This document shows, in pieces, positions 1 through 8,800 of a stretch of DNA of 64,000 bases; within the stretch, counting starts at the first letter, position 1, and each line of letters opens with the position of its first letter. Position numbers and translations under genes: made by a program. Under the pieces are notes generated by a model. The model was given only the letters and a program-made list of their open reading frames with translations. It did no database searches and was not told where the DNA came from. The stretch is taken from positions 70,033 through 134,032 of the forward strand of contig CABSJL010000002.1 in the NCBI GenBank assembly GCA_902478055.1. The letters run 5' to 3'. The DNA is from an uncultured Veillonella sp. (GTDB lineage: Bacteria; Bacillota; Negativicutes; Veillonellales; Veillonellaceae).

Positions 1-243
1 TGGATAGCGTAATACATCAATAATCATGCGACCAAAGCGTGTAGTACTAGCTTTCGCAATACGTCGAGCTTCTTTTGGATCATCTGTAATATTACAGAAT
101 AGAATTTGGCCTATCGCTAGTCGCTTGCGTTTAGGTGGCACCACTAACCACGCAATTTCACCAAGCAATGTACCAATAGCATATTGCAAACCTTTAGGTA
201 ATAAGCAAATAAAGGCACTAAAGATTTTCATAAACCTATACAT
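1..243 (-). CDS. lpxL: LpxL/HtrB-type lipid A acyltransferase, N-terminal fragment
   Basis: This is the first 81 codons of a minus-strand gene that runs off the left edge. The protein starts MYRFMKIFSAFICLLPKG, has a hydrophobic N-terminal anchor, and continues with basic residues and a RRIAK..TTRFGRMIID stretch typical of LpxL/HtrB lysophospholipid acyltransferases. These enzymes add secondary acyl chains to lipid A at the inner membrane. The catalytic HX4D motif would lie outside the window. The ATG at 241-243 sits 6 bases after the lpxD stop with a GGAGAG element upstream; a second ATG at 229-231 is possible. The place directly behind lpxD supports a lipid A role. The family call is firm, the exact paralogue (LpxL, LpxM or LpxP) is not. 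Confidence 0.72.
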   Translation of the reverse strand, partial: MYRFMKIFSAFICLLPKGLQYAIGTLLGEIAWLVVPPKRKRLAIGQILFCNITDDPKEARRIAKASTTRFGRMIIDVLRYP

Positions 244-249
244 GGATTA

Positions 250-1281
250 TTAGCTCTCCTTAAGCTGTGCTTTCAAAGCGTCAATTTCTTTTTGTAATTG
301 TTTTACAGTTTTCACCATATCTGGCAAACGATTTTCATAAGCAGCCAATTTTAACCATTCTTTATGAGGTCTCATTGGATAGCCTGCCATAATAGAGTTG
401 GATGGTACATTACCTGTAATACCAGTTTTACCAGCAAATTGTACATTATCACCAATCGTAATATGACCAGTACAACCAGTTTGTCCAGCAAAGATAACAT
501 GATTACCACATTTAGTACTTCCGGCAATACCAACCTGAGCGATTAGGAAGCAATCTTCACCAATCTCAACATTGTGACCAAGATGAACAAGATTGTCAAT
601 CTTCGTACCACGACGTACTAAAGTAGAGCCCATTGTAGCATTGTCGATAGTTGTACAAGAACCAACTTCAACATCATCTTCAAGAATAACATTACCAACT
701 TGTGGTATATGTGTATGTACACCATTTTCTGTAGCAAAACCGAAGCCTTCGCCACCAATTACTGCTTTAGCACGTAATACAACGCGTTTGCCTAAAATAC
801 AATTTTCATGAACAATAGCGCCAGCGTAAATATCAGAACCTTCACCAATACGCACATTGTGCCCAATATAAACATATGGACGAATTGTTACATCATCACC
901 AATGACTGCATTATCATTAATAACACAATAGGCACCAATAGCAACATTTTTGCCAATTGTTACATTGTTACCAATAATAGCTGTGCTATGCACTTCTCTA
1001 GGAACAACAACAGGTGGATGGAAGAGTTCTAACACTTGTGCAAATGCTGCTTTTGCATTATCGACTACGATTTGTGCCATCGGTGCATCTTTCACTTCAG
1101 ATTCAACGATCACAGCACCCGCTTGGCATAACGCAATATGTTCAACATATTCACCTACTGCAAAAGTTATGGATTGTTTTACTGCTTGTTCAAAGCTACG
1201 TGTTTCAGTAATAACAATAGAGCCATCACCTACAACACGACCGCCTACTAATGTTGCGAGTTCCTGTAAAGTTTTTTCCAA
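250..1281 (-). CDS. lpxD: UDP-3-O-acyl-glucosamine N-acyltransferase LpxD
   Basis: LpxD transfers the second hydroxyacyl chain to UDP-3-O-acyl-glucosamine in lipid A synthesis. The 343-residue protein has the N-terminal uridine-binding domain (about 1-95), a long left-handed beta-helix of hexapeptide repeats (about 98-310) and a C-terminal helix. The catalytic His is expected in the NLVHLGHNVEIG segment. Length matches the family. The start is a TTG (1279-1281) with a strong GGAGGAG seven bases upstream. It follows the OmpH/BamA genes and is followed by an LpxL-type gene, as in the OM clusters of other diderm Firmicutes. Confidence 0.96.
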   Translation of the reverse strand: MEKTLQELATLVGGRVVGDGSIVITETRSFEQAVKQSITFAVGEYVEHIALCQAGAVIVESEVKDAPMAQIVVDNAKAAFAQVLELFHPPVVVPREVHSTAIIGNNVTIGKNVAIGAYCVINDNAVIGDDVTIRPYVYIGHNVRIGEGSDIYAGAIVHENCILGKRVVLRAKAVIGGEGFGFATENGVHTHIPQVGNVILEDDVEVGSCTTIDNATMGSTLVRRGTKIDNLVHLGHNVEIGEDCFLIAQVGIAGSTKCGNHVIFAGQTGCTGHITIGDNVQFAGKTGITGNVPSNSIMAGYPMRPHKEWLKLAAYENRLPDMVKTVKQLQKEIDALKAQLKES

Positions 1282-1312
1282 GGTAAACTCCTCCCCCTGT
1301 GATAATTCTTAA

Positions 1313-1843
1313 TTATTGTGCACTTTCTTCAGTATTAACTGCTGTAGCTTGACCAGATTGTTGAGCATTTTGTTGCGCATCTTGTTGTTCTTGCGCTTTA
1401 GCTGCATTTTCAGCTTCCTTAATTTGGTCATCAGAAGCTTTACCCATTTTAGCGATCAAGTCGTCAGTTACATCAGAACCGCCACCTACAACAGCACCTT
1501 TTTCAATAACTACATCAAGTTTTTTCTCTTTTACAAGTTCACCAACTTTTTGTTCTTGATATTGACGATATTCTTGAGCTTTTGCATTTGCAAAGGCATT
1601 TAATTCTTGATTAGCTTGGTTAAATACATTTTGTTTAGATGCTTCATCAGCAGCGGCGATTTTAGCATCTAGCTCAGCTTTTTTAGCGTTAATTTCTTTA
1701 GTAATTTCAATACCTTTTTCAGTACTATTTGCTACTTTCACGCTATCAACGTAACCAACATTATTAGAACCACAACCACCTAAAATAGCCATGGAAGCTA
1801 CTAAAGATGCACCTAATACTAAAGATTTAATACGTTTATTCAT
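1313..1843 (-). CDS. OmpH/Skp-family periplasmic chaperone, lipoprotein form
   Basis: A 176-residue OmpH (Skp) family protein. A lipoprotein signal peptide ends in the lipobox LGGC with Cys24 as the acylated residue, so this paralogue should be lipid-anchored. The middle is a charged coiled coil (about 45-115) typical of Skp tentacles. It is followed by the conserved C-terminal strand pattern (LDVVIEKGAVVGGGSDVTDDLIAKM) and a Gln/Ala-rich tail from about 145. Skp proteins hold unfolded OM proteins in the periplasm for BamA. It is the last of three tandem OmpH genes between bamA and lpxD, with GGAG six bases before ATG. Confidence 0.85.
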   Translation of the reverse strand: MNKRIKSLVLGASLVASMAILGGCGSNNVGYVDSVKVANSTEKGIEITKEINAKKAELDAKIAAADEASKQNVFNQANQELNAFANAKAQEYRQYQEQKVGELVKEKKLDVVIEKGAVVGGGSDVTDDLIAKMGKASDDQIKEAENAAKAQEQQDAQQNAQQSGQATAVNTEESAQ

Positions 1844-1854
1844 AATATAACTCC

Positions 1855-2826
1855 TTATTGAACTCGATAGGACGCCTTCACTGCATCAGTAATATCAAGC
1901 CCTTTAATATTACCACCATCATCGATGATGACTAAATCTAAATGTTGTTCCTCAGCAATAATTGTTACACGCATACGAACATCTTCTAAAATAGCCTCAT
2001 GAAGTGCACTCACTTCAGCTTCTTTATCTGAAAGCTTTTTAGCCCAAGAATCATTCCAATCCTGTGCTACAGGTAAGTTATTATTAGCAATGATCGATTG
2101 TGCTTGTTGTTGAACCATAGTATCTCGTTTAGCCGCCAATTCCTTTTGTAAGGATGCAGCATATTGGTTAAGTTCTTCTTGACCTTTTTGTTGCATAGGC
2201 GCAAGTTCTGCCTGTACTTTAGCCTTAATAGAGTCTACATCAAGATTCGATGGTTTTCTCTTAGCTAATAATTCCTTTAATCGCTCCTCTTTCTTAGCCT
2301 TCTCTGCCATAGCTGCTTGCTTTTGTGCATCATCAATATACACACGAGCATCATAAGCATATAAATCTAATTGGAGATTAACGATTTCAAGATCATATTC
2401 ATTGGAACTAACCTTTAATTCCGACAAATATTTTTGAGTAAGTTCGTTTCGTTTTGCATTCAATTGCTGATTCAATTCATTTTCTTTTGTTGCAATACGA
2501 GTTTGCAATTCCACCGTAAGAGCATCTGACAAGGTTGAATCTAATGCAAGAGATTTCAACTGTTCCTCTTGTGTCTCTGACTTGGCATTTAAAGCTTGTT
2601 GTTCTAATTCATATTGACGTTGCAAAAGATCCAATTCATTTTTAGCTTGTTTATAATCCTCATAAGAAGGATTAAATTCTAATACATCATCAATACGTAC
2701 AACACCTATTGATACCCCATCAGGACTCTGCTGACGATTTGTCACAAATCCATAGGCCCAAACCATAGCACATAATGCAACAACGAGAAATATGGCAAAT
2801 CCGATATATCGTTTTTTCCCGTTCAT
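1855..2826 (-). CDS. OmpH/Skp-family protein, long membrane-anchored form
   Basis: A 323-residue OmpH-like protein, roughly twice the size of ordinary Skp. It has an N-terminal membrane segment (about 7-27) with no obvious cleavage site, then IGVVRIDDVLEFNPSY, the usual start of the Skp body. A very long alternating charged coiled coil (about 50-275) follows, and it closes with the family's C-terminal strand (LDLVIIDDGGNIKGLDITDAV). It probably hangs from the inner membrane into the periplasm, which is inference from the uncleaved-looking helix. It is the middle gene of the three-gene OmpH run and is separated from its neighbours by only 11 and 29 bases. Confidence 0.78.
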   Translation of the reverse strand: MNGKKRYIGFAIFLVVALCAMVWAYGFVTNRQQSPDGVSIGVVRIDDVLEFNPSYEDYKQAKNELDLLQRQYELEQQALNAKSETQEEQLKSLALDSTLSDALTVELQTRIATKENELNQQLNAKRNELTQKYLSELKVSSNEYDLEIVNLQLDLYAYDARVYIDDAQKQAAMAEKAKKEERLKELLAKRKPSNLDVDSIKAKVQAELAPMQQKGQEELNQYAASLQKELAAKRDTMVQQQAQSIIANNNLPVAQDWNDSWAKKLSDKEAEVSALHEAILEDVRMRVTIIAEEQHLDLVIIDDGGNIKGLDITDAVKASYRVQ

Positions 2827-2855
2827 TGTCGTTCTCCCTTACATAGAACTACAGT

Positions 2856-3344
2856 TTATTTTTTTGCATCAGTAGCTAGTTTTTTTAATACTTGATCTGT
2901 AATATCAACGCCACCGTATAGTACTGTGTCTTTAGTCATAACAACGCTAAGACCTTTAGCGTCGCCCACTGCTTTTGCAGCTTCCATAGCTTTATCTTGA
3001 ACAGATTTAGCAATTTCTTGATCTTTTTTTGCTAAGTTTTGACGTGCTTCTTCAGCGAGCTTTTGTTTAGTCGCATCATCTTGTGCTGCATCAATTTTAG
3101 CTTGTGTTTCTTGTTGTAATTGGCTTTGATAGCTCATATATTCTTGAGCTGCAGAGATATAAATTGGATTATCTTGAGACATCATACGAGATGTATCGAT
3201 AACACCAATTGTACTATTACCACTATTACCGCTTGGTGTAGCCATTTGTGTATAGGCTAATGCGCCAATACCAATAATAAAAATAGCAGCAATGACGATG
3301 GAAAAGATTTTCACATTCGCCTTGTTGTTCATCATTCGCATCAT
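2856..3344 (-). CDS. OmpH/Skp-family periplasmic chaperone
   Basis: A 162-residue protein of standard Skp length. The N-terminus MMRMMNNKANVK precedes a hydrophobic segment (about 13-32) that may be a signal peptide or an anchor. The body has IGVIDTSRMMSQDNP, a coiled coil with KIDAAQDDATKQKL, and the C-terminal LSVVMTKDTVLYGGVDITDQVL strand. It is the first OmpH gene downstream of bamA, a placement that matches skp next to bamA in proteobacteria. Four Met codons lie within the first five residues of the reading frame, so the exact start is not fixed. The role as an OM protein chaperone is from family knowledge. Confidence 0.85.
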   Translation of the reverse strand: MMRMMNNKANVKIFSIVIAAIFIIGIGALAYTQMATPSGNSGNSTIGVIDTSRMMSQDNPIYISAAQEYMSYQSQLQQETQAKIDAAQDDATKQKLAEEARQNLAKKDQEIAKSVQDKAMEAAKAVGDAKGLSVVMTKDTVLYGGVDITDQVLKKLATDAKK

Positions 3345-3402
3345 AATAGAGTGCCCTCATTTCTTTAAATTACTGCATCAAAGGATGCCATATAGAGATA
3401 TT

Positions 3403-3435
3403 GGTGAAAGCCTCTTTAGAAAAGAGGCCTCCACC
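3403..3435 (-). terminator. hairpin between bamA and the OmpH genes
   Basis: An inverted repeat lies just after the bamA stop. The core arms GCCTCTTT (3410-3417) and AAAGAGGC (3421-3428) are flanked by GGTG and CACC arms that can extend it. Only a short T run follows on the minus strand, so it may be a weak terminator or attenuator that lowers OmpH expression relative to BamA. Confidence 0.45.
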
Positions 3436-3451
3436 ATATACATTTACTATA

Positions 3452-5623
3452 TTAGAATTGTGTGCCGAAGCTGAAGTGGAATTTATTTTTATGTTTACCC
3501 ACGCCATAATCAAGTTTAACTGGGCCAATTGGTGTAGTAATACGAACACCAGCACCAACGCCATAGTTAAATGTTTTCTTGCTGTTGTACCAAGATACAT
3601 TTGGTGCATCCCATGCATCACCGATATCAGTGAACAATACACCACTAACCTTTTTAACGATTGGGAAGCGGAATTCCAATGTAGCATTGTACATATACTT
3701 GCCACGGAATTGATCATCTTCGTAACCACGTAAGGAGTCTGCACCACCCAATGTGAACAATTGACTATAAGGAGCATCACCTTGGATAAAACCACCACGC
3801 GCGCGGAATGCCAATACATTCTTAGCACCTAGTTTTTTATACATACGTGCTTCTGCTGTGAATTTGTAGAAGTCGAAGTCACCGCCTAAGCCATGACCAG
3901 CCCATTGTGCTGTATAAGAAATACGACGACCACGTGTAGGTTCATAAATATTATCACGGGAATCGTATACCTTTTGCCATGTAATGGAGTTGATACGGCC
4001 AAAGTTTTTATCTACATATTTATCATTTGCAAAGTTGTAGGAACCATTATTCCAATTTTTACCTTTGCCCGCATTTTTATCATAACGGAAGCCGGAGCTG
4101 TCATCATCATCCCATTTATAAGAATCTTTACGGGATTCAAGAGTCAAGTAATCACGAGTATATTCCCCTGTTTGACGACCGAAGGAAATATTGAAACCAC
4201 GAGATTTCTTGTTATATTCAGCTACTTCATTACCATCTTCGTTGTAATCAGTGTATTCATCTTCACGGTTGAAGAAGGAGAAGCCCAAGGATGTACCTTT
4301 GCTATCAATCCAAGGTTTCAAGTAAGAGATTTGGTAGTTTTTGTATTTTTTCTTACCACCGATTTCCCAGTGAACTTTGAATTTATCACCAGTACCGCGG
4401 AAGTTATCTTCACCAAATTCAATGATACCCATCAAACCATCAGATTTAGAGTAACCAGCACCTAATGTAATAGTACCTGTTTTATGTTCCAAAACATCGA
4501 TTTCAATGATTACATTGTTAGGGTCTTGATCACCTGGCAACATGCGAACATTTACATCATCAAAGAAGCCTAGGTTGTATACGCGTTCTACAGAACGGCG
4601 TACCAAGAATTTATTGAAAGGTTTACCTTTCTTTTGAACGAATTCGCGAGTAATAACTTTATCGCGAGTTTTCTTGTTACCAGCAGGAACGATATCTTCA
4701 ACAATACCTTCTACGATATGAACATGAAGAACGCCTTGGTCATCTACGCGAATACCATCAACGTGTGCCAACATGTAGCCATCACGAGCGTATGCTGCGT
4801 TGATACCTTGAACCTTTTGGCCTACGTATACAGAGTTAAGAACTTGACCTGGTTGAAGATCCATGAATTTAGTCAATACTTCAGAAGTATAAACTGTATT
4901 ACCTTCGAATGCCACGCCAGTAGTAATCGGATTTACTGTAACAGCAAAGTCCAATTTAACGCCTTCAGGTACTGTTGTAAATACAGGGTTTACTTCAGAG
5001 AAGTAACCAGTATTACCAAGGTTAGTTACGTCTTTAAATACGCCATCAACAGATACAGCATCGCCGATTTTTTCTGTCAAGATAGGCAATAATTGTGCTT
5101 GTTGTTCAGCTGTTACACCAGAGATAGATAAACCAGTAATCAATTTACCTACATATGGATTAATAGACTCAGCATTAGCAGATGTAACATATTGAGCTTC
5201 TACAGTTGTAACAGCTTGAGTTTGGCCATTTTCAGCAGCCTTATCAAGGTCAGTACCACCAGTAGTTTTAGACACCATTTTTACTTGTTTGTCATCTGTT
5301 TTCAAAGCAGCATTATTGACTGTAACAGTTCCGTCAGAACCTCTAACTACAGTACCATCGCTAGATACAGTTGTATCACCACGAGCTGCTAAGATAGCTG
5401 CATCAGTTTCATCTTGTGTTGTTGCAGGTGTAGCTGCATCAGCATTGTAAACAGCTTGTGTAGTAGTAGCATCATTAGTAGTTGCTGCACTAGTTGTTGT
5501 TGTGTTATTTAAATCTGGAGTATAGCCAGCTTGTACCTCTGCAGCAAATACACTGCCTGTCCCCATGACAGCAGTCAACACAGATGCTGCAAGCATACTT
5601 TTATAGGCTTTTGGTTTAAACAT
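3452..5623 (-). CDS. bamA: outer membrane protein assembly factor BamA
   Basis: BamA inserts beta-barrel proteins into the OM. The 723-residue protein has a signal peptide (1-28, ending VFAA) and a Thr/Ala/Asp-rich low-complexity stretch (about 29-155). Three POTRA-like domains follow (about 162-232, 233-306, 307-380; GYFSEV and GFFDDV are POTRA hallmarks), then a C-terminal Omp85 barrel (about 381-723). The barrel carries the conserved SLRGYE loop-6 motif and ends in a C-terminal Phe (FSFGTQF). Proteobacterial BamA has five POTRAs, so this is a shortened form with a long linker. ATG has AGGAGG upstream. The next genes are three Skp-type chaperones and the preceding one is TamB, consistent with an OM assembly operon. 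Confidence 0.95.
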   Translation of the reverse strand: MFKPKAYKSMLAASVLTAVMGTGSVFAAEVQAGYTPDLNNTTTTSAATTNDATTTQAVYNADAATPATTQDETDAAILAARGDTTVSSDGTVVRGSDGTVTVNNAALKTDDKQVKMVSKTTGGTDLDKAAENGQTQAVTTVEAQYVTSANAESINPYVGKLITGLSISGVTAEQQAQLLPILTEKIGDAVSVDGVFKDVTNLGNTGYFSEVNPVFTTVPEGVKLDFAVTVNPITTGVAFEGNTVYTSEVLTKFMDLQPGQVLNSVYVGQKVQGINAAYARDGYMLAHVDGIRVDDQGVLHVHIVEGIVEDIVPAGNKKTRDKVITREFVQKKGKPFNKFLVRRSVERVYNLGFFDDVNVRMLPGDQDPNNVIIEIDVLEHKTGTITLGAGYSKSDGLMGIIEFGEDNFRGTGDKFKVHWEIGGKKKYKNYQISYLKPWIDSKGTSLGFSFFNREDEYTDYNEDGNEVAEYNKKSRGFNISFGRQTGEYTRDYLTLESRKDSYKWDDDDSSGFRYDKNAGKGKNWNNGSYNFANDKYVDKNFGRINSITWQKVYDSRDNIYEPTRGRRISYTAQWAGHGLGGDFDFYKFTAEARMYKKLGAKNVLAFRARGGFIQGDAPYSQLFTLGGADSLRGYEDDQFRGKYMYNATLEFRFPIVKKVSGVLFTDIGDAWDAPNVSWYNSKKTFNYGVGAGVRITTPIGPVKLDYGVGKHKNKFHFSFGTQF

Positions 5624-5693
5624 AAATTCCTCCTAGAACTCATCCCCATAAAAAGTTTACATCTTGTTTTATAAAGACTAATAAATCTTTATT

Positions 5694-5702
5694 ATTATAG
5701 CA
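5694..5702 (-). promoter_or_regulatory. extended -10 promoter element upstream of bamA
   Basis: On the minus strand TGC-TATAAT (a TGn extended -10) lies about 70 bases before the bamA ATG in AT-rich DNA. No good -35 is visible, which is usual for extended -10 promoters. It would allow bamA and the genes after it to be expressed separately from tamB. Confidence 0.5.
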
Positions 5703-5756
5703 TAAAATACTGGGAATGAGTACTATATTAAACAAATTTTATGAAATTAATATGAC

Positions 5757-5791
5757 TAGAATGTGCATACCCATGGGATTTGCACACTCTA
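5757..5791 (-). terminator. inverted repeat after tamB
   Basis: Arms at 5757-5767 and 5781-5791 pair over 11 positions with one wobble, with a GGG-containing loop. It lies about 10 bases after the tamB stop. The following minus-strand sequence is T/A-rich but has no clean T run, so this is only a candidate terminator. Confidence 0.4.
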
Positions 5792-5800
5792 GCCATAAAC

Positions 5801-8800
5801 TTAGAAGCTTCTTGTCCAACGACCACCTAAATAATTGTTTCCTTGCGATGTACGCCATGCAGTAAACTTGAGGTTTCGTTTTACAGAATACTCAACACCA
5901 TATTTATTTTGTTTATTATTGATACCTTGAGAATAAGTAAGCATTACCTTTGGCACAATATACTTGCCAATTTCAATATTATAATTACCTGCCGTTTCCC
6001 TATTAGTTGGTTCATCAGGGTCAATGGAACCTGTCGTAATATTAATCCGATCTAAACCTAATGTATTTTGTAATGCATCTTGCACATAGCCAAAGGCAAA
6101 CATTTGTAAGCCTGCTGTAGCAACAGCATTCACATCATCATTTGTCAATGTACTACTATTAGAATCGGCACCACGACCAAAGGTTAACATGGAAATAATT
6201 TGCTTTCTAGACAAACTAGGATTAGACGACAAAGTAAGATCCATATGGTCTACAGTCCCTTTTACACCAAGCATAATATTGTAGTTGCTTACATTCGTTT
6301 CAGCCTCTAATTGTAAGTTTGGTAAATAAGAGCCACCTACAAAGTGTGCATTCCCCTTCGTAATATTAAATACATGACTTAAGTATTTGAACGTACCAGA
6401 TTTAACATCGAACTGGCCACTAGCAGTTGGGTTTTGTAATGTGCCACCGAAATGAACATCACCACCGATAAACATGTTATATAGAGTTCGATCATATAAG
6501 CGTACGCCCTTGCCAGCATGAATATTAACATCTACGCCCATGTTGGTGCTACTTTCACTAGACTGCAAGGAAAGAGGAATCTTAAATTGGATGTTTTCTA
6601 GGTCCAAATTCCCTATCAAGGTAGGTAATCCATCACGTTCCGCAATGTAAAGTTCACCATTTAATGGACCTCTCACATATTCACTACGAACATCGAGTCC
6701 ATCAAGTTGAACGGCAGCCTTATAGTTGGTAAGCTCATGACCAGACCAATTTACCTTAGCAGCTAAACCAGCACTACCTTTCCCCATATTGATACGAGAT
6801 TGGAAATCCCCTTGTTGTCCAGAGAAGATTAAGTCTCCGTCAATGCCTGTAATTTCATTATCTACATTGGCCAATTTCATAGTACCATTACGTACAGATA
6901 CTGTGCCGTATGCCTCAGGTTGGTCTATAGTCCCCGTAAGCCTAATCGCCCCCTTTAACGGCCCCGTTGCATCTTTAACCCTAGTAGTAACAAGAGGAAT
7001 AACAGCCATATCAGCTTCGTTAAAGTCAATTGTTACATCCATAGATTTAGCATCACTAGCTTCTAAATAACCAGATGTATAAAGAGCCGCCAATGGAATT
7101 TTGCCATAAATACTGAGTTTATAACCACTCTTAGCACCTTGAATACGCTGAATTTGAATGACATGATCTTGCATTGTAGCTAACGCAAAGCCTTCATCAA
7201 TGCCAATTCCATTAAACGAACCGGACTCTACGGCACCGGATAATTCAACCTTAGGATTTTTCGTTTCTCCAGTAACATTCACAACACCTGTTACCCAGCC
7301 TGTTGCTTGAATATCCTTACCTACGAGTGGTAGGAATGGCACTATGTCGACATCCTTTAAAGCTACTTGTAAATCAGCTTGCCCATCAAGATCCAAAGTA
7401 CCACCCATTGCAATGAGTCCTTCACCAACAGGTAGTTTTAAGGTAGTAATTTTAAATTTACGATTTGCAAGACTCGCATCAATTGTTGCATCCCCTACTA
7501 CCTTATCATCAATGCTAACATCGTTAATTTTACCATTTACAATAACACTTGGATTGTCCTTCGTACCTCCAAGTTCAACGGAACCATTCAATTGACCATC
7601 GAGGTGCTCATCGGCTCGATCTAGTAATGCCAACAAATTCTTTACACTACCATTGGTAACATCTAAAACGCCAAATAATTGTTTGCTATCGTCAAGCTTC
7701 ATGCCACCTTTAGCAACATAACGACCACCATTCGATTCAGCAAACGAAAAATCTTGTACATTTACAACAGACTTATCGGCATAAACATGGCCATGAATAT
7801 CCGTCAATAGCTGTCCATTAATGGATAAAGCATCTGATAAAATATAGCCATTAAACTGAGGGTTATCCATGGAACCCGTTATAGTACCACGGCCTGCTAG
7901 TAAACCATCCACCTTATAATCGGTATTGATGAGCAATCTACCCATATCGATTTTCTTACCTTCAAAATCAATATTAATAGCATCTTTTGATACAGTACCG
8001 CCACCAGTAATGGTCGCACCATAACCTTCAATATCAAAGCGATAAAATTCTAATCTTTCATTTTTATAGTTATACTTTGCAAAAGCGTTAGTTATAAGTT
8101 TGCCATATGCAGACCCATCCCATAAATGAGCTCGGCCTTCTACAATAGGATTGGCTAGAGTCCCAGTTATATGGTTATCAGTTTCAAACCATCCTGTAAT
8201 AGGAATATCGGTTACAGGACGAATTAGATTTTCAATACGTACAGCACGAGCTTTAGCATTTAAATCTAGGGCGTCAGTATTGATATTATACCAACCGGTA
8301 ATATCATAGCCACCACTACCGTCACCAATATGACCATTTGTAATTGTTAGAACATGATTGTCTAAAGTAATATCACTATGAATATCATTAAAATGAGCAC
8401 CCTTATAGAGAACCTCTTGCCCCCATACAGTACCAGTCACATTAGGATTATCTAAGGCGCCTTTTACATTAATAGATGTGCTAACAGTACCAGCAACATC
8501 GTCACCTATGATTGAACTAAGTGATGTTAACGGTAACGCATTACCAGAAATTGTGGCATCCACTTGACCATTTTGAATAGAACCATATCCACTAAAGGAT
8601 CCAGTTCCCATATTTCCAACCATAGTTATATTGGTAAGATTGTCACTATGGGTTAGATCCGCTTTTACAGAATCCAACACTATACCACGGACCCCAATCT
8701 GATGGCCCTGAACAGCGCCTACAAGATCTGTAACTTGATTATTCTTACCCAAAACGTGGATTTCTCCATCAATAGTTCCCGTAATAGGCATCGTCAAATC

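Noticed and set aside
3893..4465. Long plus-strand open frame opposite bamA
   Set aside because: It lies wholly within the firmly assigned bamA coding region on the other strand, has no ribosome site and no recognisable protein pattern.
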